From the NCBI GenBank assembly GCA_009704705.1, contig WLDR01000048.1, forward strand, positions 1 to 9,459: a DNA stretch of 9,459 nt, read 5' to 3'. The notes under the pieces are model-generated. The model was not told where the DNA came from and did not search any database. It saw only the letters and a program-made list of their open reading frames with translations. Below, piece by piece: positions 6,519-9,459 of the stretch (positions are counted from its first letter, which is position 1; every line of letters starts with the position of its first letter). The DNA comes from Actinomycetota bacterium. Its GTDB lineage: Bacteria > Actinomycetota > Actinomycetes > Actinomycetales > Microbacteriaceae. The translations under genes were made by a program, and so were the position numbers.

Positions 6519-8125
6519 GTTTTCGCATCCACGTCAGTGGCGCGTTAGAGCACGTAGTCGAAAAGCACTTACCCAAGCTCGTTGAGTCACTGGTCGCGAG
6601 CGGAATCACCGATGCAAATCCAACCCTGTGGGGCACGGCGGCCGAAGCTGAGGCTTCGATTCGGCTCGGTTGGGTGCAGTCGGTCTCCACATCACGGCCG
6701 ATCATTTCCGACATCTACGCTCTGCGCGATCGATTGTCAGCTCAGGGTGTGCAACGTTTTGTGCTGGCTGGAATGGGCGGCTCATCGCTTGCTCCAGAAG
6801 TGATTACTCAAACATTCAATCGTGAGCTCACCATTCTTGATTCGACGGAACCAGGTCAGGTGCTGTCTGCGTTGAAGTCAGGGCTGTCGGATCTTGCTCT
6901 GGTCGTTTCGTCGAAGTCAGGGTCAACCGTCGAAACGGACAGCCAGCTACGAACCTTCCGAGCTGCCTTCGAGAACGCCGGAATCAACCCAGTCGAGCGA
7001 ATAATCGTCGTCACCGATCCGGGTTCGCCACTCGACGTGTCCGCGCGTGAGGCTGGGTACGCAACATTCAACGCAGACCCACTCGTTGGTGGAAGGTTCT
7101 CTGCTCTCACGGCCTTCGGACTCGTTCCGTCAGGACTCGTGGGGGTCGACCTCGACCAGCTTCTCGATGAAGCCGAGGCCGTTCTTCTTGACCTCGCGGT
7201 CGACAACGCCAGCAATCCAGGGCTCATCTTGGGCGCGGCGATGGCTGGCCAGGTTCCCCGGGTCAACAAGCTCGGTCTTGTCGCCGACGGCACACACATC
7301 GTAGGGCTGCCCAATTGGATCGAGCAGCTAGTCGCTGAGTCGACGGGCAAGGAGTCGACGGGCATCCTGCCGGTGGTTCTTGACGTCGTTTCGACGGAAG
7401 TCACGTCGCCCGTTGCTGACATGGTTGTGTGTCGTCTCGTTGACGATGCTCATGAGTTTCACCTTCGCGCATCCGATCGTCACGACGGCGAGATTCTGAT
7501 TTCCGGAACGCTCGGGGCACAGTTCATGGTCTGGGAATACGCGACAGCGGTTGCCGGCGCAATCCTTGGAATCAATCCGTTCGATCAGCCCGACGTGGAG
7601 TCGGCAAAGGTTGCTGCGCGCGCGCTCTTGGATCACCGTCCGGAACCGACTGCGCCTCTCTTTGTGGATGGCGGAATCGAAGTGCGGGCCCTCGGAGGTT
7701 TTGTGGGCGGTGCGAACACCATTCGCGAAGCTGTGACGGCTGCGCTGGCGACGCTTCCCCCAGATGGATACCTCTCGGTGCAGGCCTACGTTGACCGCGC
7801 CTCGCATCCTCAGCTCGACGGTATTCGAGAGTTGGTTGCCGCACGAGCCGGCAGGCCCGTGACCTTTGGTTGGGGTCCACGCTTCTTGCACTCAACAGGA
7901 CAGTTCCACAAGGGTGGTCCGGCAACCGGAGTCTTCATACAGATCTTGCAATCCGCGACGGTCGATTTGGAGATACCTGACCGCCCATTCACGTTCGGTG
8001 AACTCATCGCAGCCCAGGCCGCGGGAGACGCGAACGTACTTGCGCAACACGGTCGCCCGGTCTTGACGCTGACCCTGACGCAACCTGAGAAGCAACTCGT
8101 GTCGCTGTTTGAGGCATTTAACTAA
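6515..8125 (+). CDS. pgi: Glucose-6-phosphate isomerase
   Basis: The enzyme interconverts glucose-6-phosphate and fructose-6-phosphate in the cytoplasm, so here it can return Tal/Tkt product to Zwf. The 536-residue protein has two SIS-type sugar isomerase domains. Phosphate-binding motifs are GMGGSSL (86-92) and SSKSGST (132-138). GGRFS (192-196) is the core of PGI signature 1, though the preceding residues (DPLV) differ slightly from the strict pattern. The catalytic Glu275 lies in QLVAESTGKE (271-280), and FDQPDVESAK (356-365) matches signature 2. Late histidines occur in FLHSTGQFHKGG (457-468). Overall it resembles the PGI half of bifunctional transaldolase/PGI proteins more than the E. 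coli-type enzyme; this is from motif memory, not alignment. The start is GTG with GGAGG seven bases upstream. tal overlaps by four bases, and zwf starts two bases after the stop. Confidence 0.95.
   Translation: MSFRIHVSGALEHVVEKHLPKLVESLVASGITDANPTLWGTAAEAEASIRLGWVQSVSTSRPIISDIYALRDRLSAQGVQRFVLAGMGGSSLAPEVITQTFNRELTILDSTEPGQVLSALKSGLSDLALVVSSKSGSTVETDSQLRTFRAAFENAGINPVERIIVVTDPGSPLDVSAREAGYATFNADPLVGGRFSALTAFGLVPSGLVGVDLDQLLDEAEAVLLDLAVDNASNPGLILGAAMAGQVPRVNKLGLVADGTHIVGLPNWIEQLVAESTGKESTGILPVVLDVVSTEVTSPVADMVVCRLVDDAHEFHLRASDRHDGEILISGTLGAQFMVWEYATAVAGAILGINPFDQPDVESAKVAARALLDHRPEPTAPLFVDGGIEVRALGGFVGGANTIREAVTAALATLPPDGYLSVQAYVDRASHPQLDGIRELVAARAGRPVTFGWGPRFLHSTGQFHKGGPATGVFIQILQSATVDLEIPDRPFTFGELIAAQAAGDANVLAQHGRPVLTLTLTQPEKQLVSLFEAFN
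7337..7364 (+). repeat. Short tandem repeat in pgi at the catalytic Glu motif
   Basis: GAGTCGACGGGCA occurs at 7337-7349 and again at 7352-7364, a perfect 13-base direct repeat with a 15-base period (five codons). It encodes ESTGK followed by ESTGI, residues 275-284, with Glu275 as the expected catalytic residue. The period keeps the frame. The resemblance of family members in this stretch suggests chance and codon bias may suffice to explain it. Confidence 0.9.
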
Positions 8126-8127
8126 CC

Positions 8128-9459
8128 ATGGCTCCAGTTGATGTTTCTGCCGGCAACAATCCGCTTCGCGTTGTTGAAGACCGCCGGCTCCACCGAATCG
8201 CGGGCCCCAGTGCTTTGGTGCTCTTTGGTGTTACCGGTGATCTTGCGAGAAAGAAACTCATGCCCGCGGTCTACGACCTGGCGAACCGGGGACTTCTGCC
8301 TCCGGGTTTTGCGCTCGTTGGATTTGCGCGCCGAGACTGGGCAGATCAAGACTTCGCGCAGGTCGTGCACGACTCGGTCAAGGAATTCGCCCGCACGGAG
8401 TTTCGCGAGGAAGTCTGGGAGCAGCTTCTCAAGGGAATCCGCTTCATCAGTGGAACGTTTGATGACGACGCGTCGTTCGATCGCCTGAAGGCGACCCTGG
8501 CAGACCTGGACGCAGAACAGGGAACGATGGGCAACCATTGTTTTTACCTTTCCATTCCCCCTGGTTCGTTCCCGCTAGTGACGCAACAGCTCAGCCGGTC
8601 AGGACTCGCACGTGCGGATGGAGATTCGTGGCGCCGGGTTGTCATTGAGAAGCCGTTCGGCAGTGACCTCACCACGGCCAGGGAACTCAACGACGTGGTG
8701 GAGTCGGTTTTTCCGGCGGACTCGATTTTTCGCATTGATCACTATCTGGGCAAAGAGACGGTTCAGAATATTCTTGCGTTGCGATTTGCGAACCAACTCT
8801 TCGAACCTCTGTGGAATGCGGAGCACGTCGATCACATTCAAATCACCATGGCAGAAGACATTGGTGTCGGCGGCCGTGCTGGGTACTACGACGGCATTGG
8901 CGCGGCACGGGACGTGATCCAGAATCACCTTTTGCAACTGATGGCCTTGACGGCGATGGAAGAGCCCATCTCGTTCAACGCAGATGATTTGCGTGCTGAG
9001 AAAGAAAAAGTACTCGCAGCAGTTCGTTTGCCTGCCGATCTTGGCTCGGCCACAGCACGTGGACAGTACGGCTCAGGATGGCAAGGCGGTGAATTCGTTC
9101 CCGGATTCCTCGAAGAAGAAGGGATGAACCCCCAATCCAGCACTGAAACGTTCGCCGCGATGCGCCTTGACGTGGGAACGCGACGCTGGTCGGGCGTGCC
9201 GTTCTACCTGCGCGCCGGCAAACGACTGGGTCGACGCGTTACCGAGATTGCCGTTGTGTTCAAGCGAGCGCCGCAATACCTCTTTGCCGAACACCAAACC
9301 TCTGCACTGGGCCAAAATGCTCTCGTCATTCGAGTTCAACCAGATGAGGGTGTGACAATTCGTTTCGGGTCGAAGGTGCCCGGGGCCGGCATGCAGGTGC
9401 GCGATGTCACCATGGACTTTGGATACGGACACGCCTTTACAGAGGCGAGTCCAGAAGCG
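8128..9459 (+). CDS. zwf: Glucose-6-phosphate dehydrogenase (C-terminus beyond the window)
   Basis: This enzyme oxidises glucose-6-phosphate to 6-phosphogluconolactone with reduction of NADP, the committed NADPH-yielding step of the oxidative pentose phosphate pathway. The visible 444 codons are open to the window edge; the family is usually about 510 residues, so some 65-70 are missing. The Rossmann motif is GVTGDLARKK (34-43). EKPFG (174-178) and the active-site signature RIDHYLGKE (202-210) follow, with His205 and the second catalytic His267 in IQNHLLQ; their 62-residue spacing equals that of His178 and His240 in the Leuconostoc enzyme. The C-terminal domain includes FYLRAGKRL (359-367). 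The ATG at 8128 lies two bases after the pgi stop; the nearest site is GAGG (8111-8114), 13 bases away, so translation probably depends on coupling to pgi. In related genomes opcA and a 6-phosphogluconolactonase gene follow; that part is not visible here. Confidence 0.98.
   Translation, partial: MAPVDVSAGNNPLRVVEDRRLHRIAGPSALVLFGVTGDLARKKLMPAVYDLANRGLLPPGFALVGFARRDWADQDFAQVVHDSVKEFARTEFREEVWEQLLKGIRFISGTFDDDASFDRLKATLADLDAEQGTMGNHCFYLSIPPGSFPLVTQQLSRSGLARADGDSWRRVVIEKPFGSDLTTARELNDVVESVFPADSIFRIDHYLGKETVQNILALRFANQLFEPLWNAEHVDHIQITMAEDIGVGGRAGYYDGIGAARDVIQNHLLQLMALTAMEEPISFNADDLRAEKEKVLAAVRLPADLGSATARGQYGSGWQGGEFVPGFLEEEGMNPQSSTETFAAMRLDVGTRRWSGVPFYLRAGKRLGRRVTEIAVVFKRAPQYLFAEHQTSALGQNALVIRVQPDEGVTIRFGSKVPGAGMQVRDVTMDFGYGHAFTEASPEA

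Overview
The window looks like ordinary chromosomal core DNA from an actinobacterium. By eye it has moderately high GC and typical actinobacterial codon use. Gene content and order match the conserved actinobacterial block that links suf, ctaA/ctaB and the pentose phosphate genes (sufB, ctaA, ctaB, tkt, tal, then zwf). A pgi gene inserted between tal and zwf, and sufB lying directly next to ctaA, suggest a compact genome such as a member of the Microbacteriaceae. The family placement is inference from gene order and protein character, not from a search.

Layout: (1) 1-1208, minus strand, the first 402 codons of sufB (Fe-S cluster assembly scaffold), running off the left edge. (2) 1209-1339, a 131-base divergent intergenic region with an interrupted inverted repeat and the ctaA promoter. 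(3) 1340-2254, plus strand, ctaA (heme A synthase). (4) 2223-3143, minus strand, ctaB (heme O synthase), convergent with ctaA and overlapping its 3' end by 32 bases. (5) 3144-3278, a 135-base divergent region carrying the starts of ctaB and tkt. (6) 3279-9459, plus strand, an operon-like run tkt - tal - pgi - zwf with gaps of 48, -4 and 2 bases; zwf runs off the right edge.

How the genes fit together: CtaB farnesylates heme b to heme O and CtaA oxidises heme O to heme A for the aa3-type cytochrome oxidase. SufB is the scaffold of the SUF Fe-S assembly machine. Tkt and Tal run the non-oxidative pentose phosphate pathway, Pgi links its fructose-6-phosphate output back to glucose-6-phosphate, and Zwf commits glucose-6-phosphate to the oxidative branch and makes NADPH. 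The four sugar genes together can form a pentose phosphate cycle.

I found no mobile element, RNA gene, CRISPR array, toxin or defence gene, and no credible new system. The points most worth a look are regulatory or architectural: ctaA and ctaB share an identical nine-base -10 region exactly seven bases before the ATG, implying leaderless, co-regulated transcripts; a bulged inverted repeat sits between sufB and ctaA where sufR is often found; tal and pgi are coupled by a GTGA overlap, the same pair that is fused in some other bacteria; and a perfect 13-base direct repeat lies on the PGI active-site motif.
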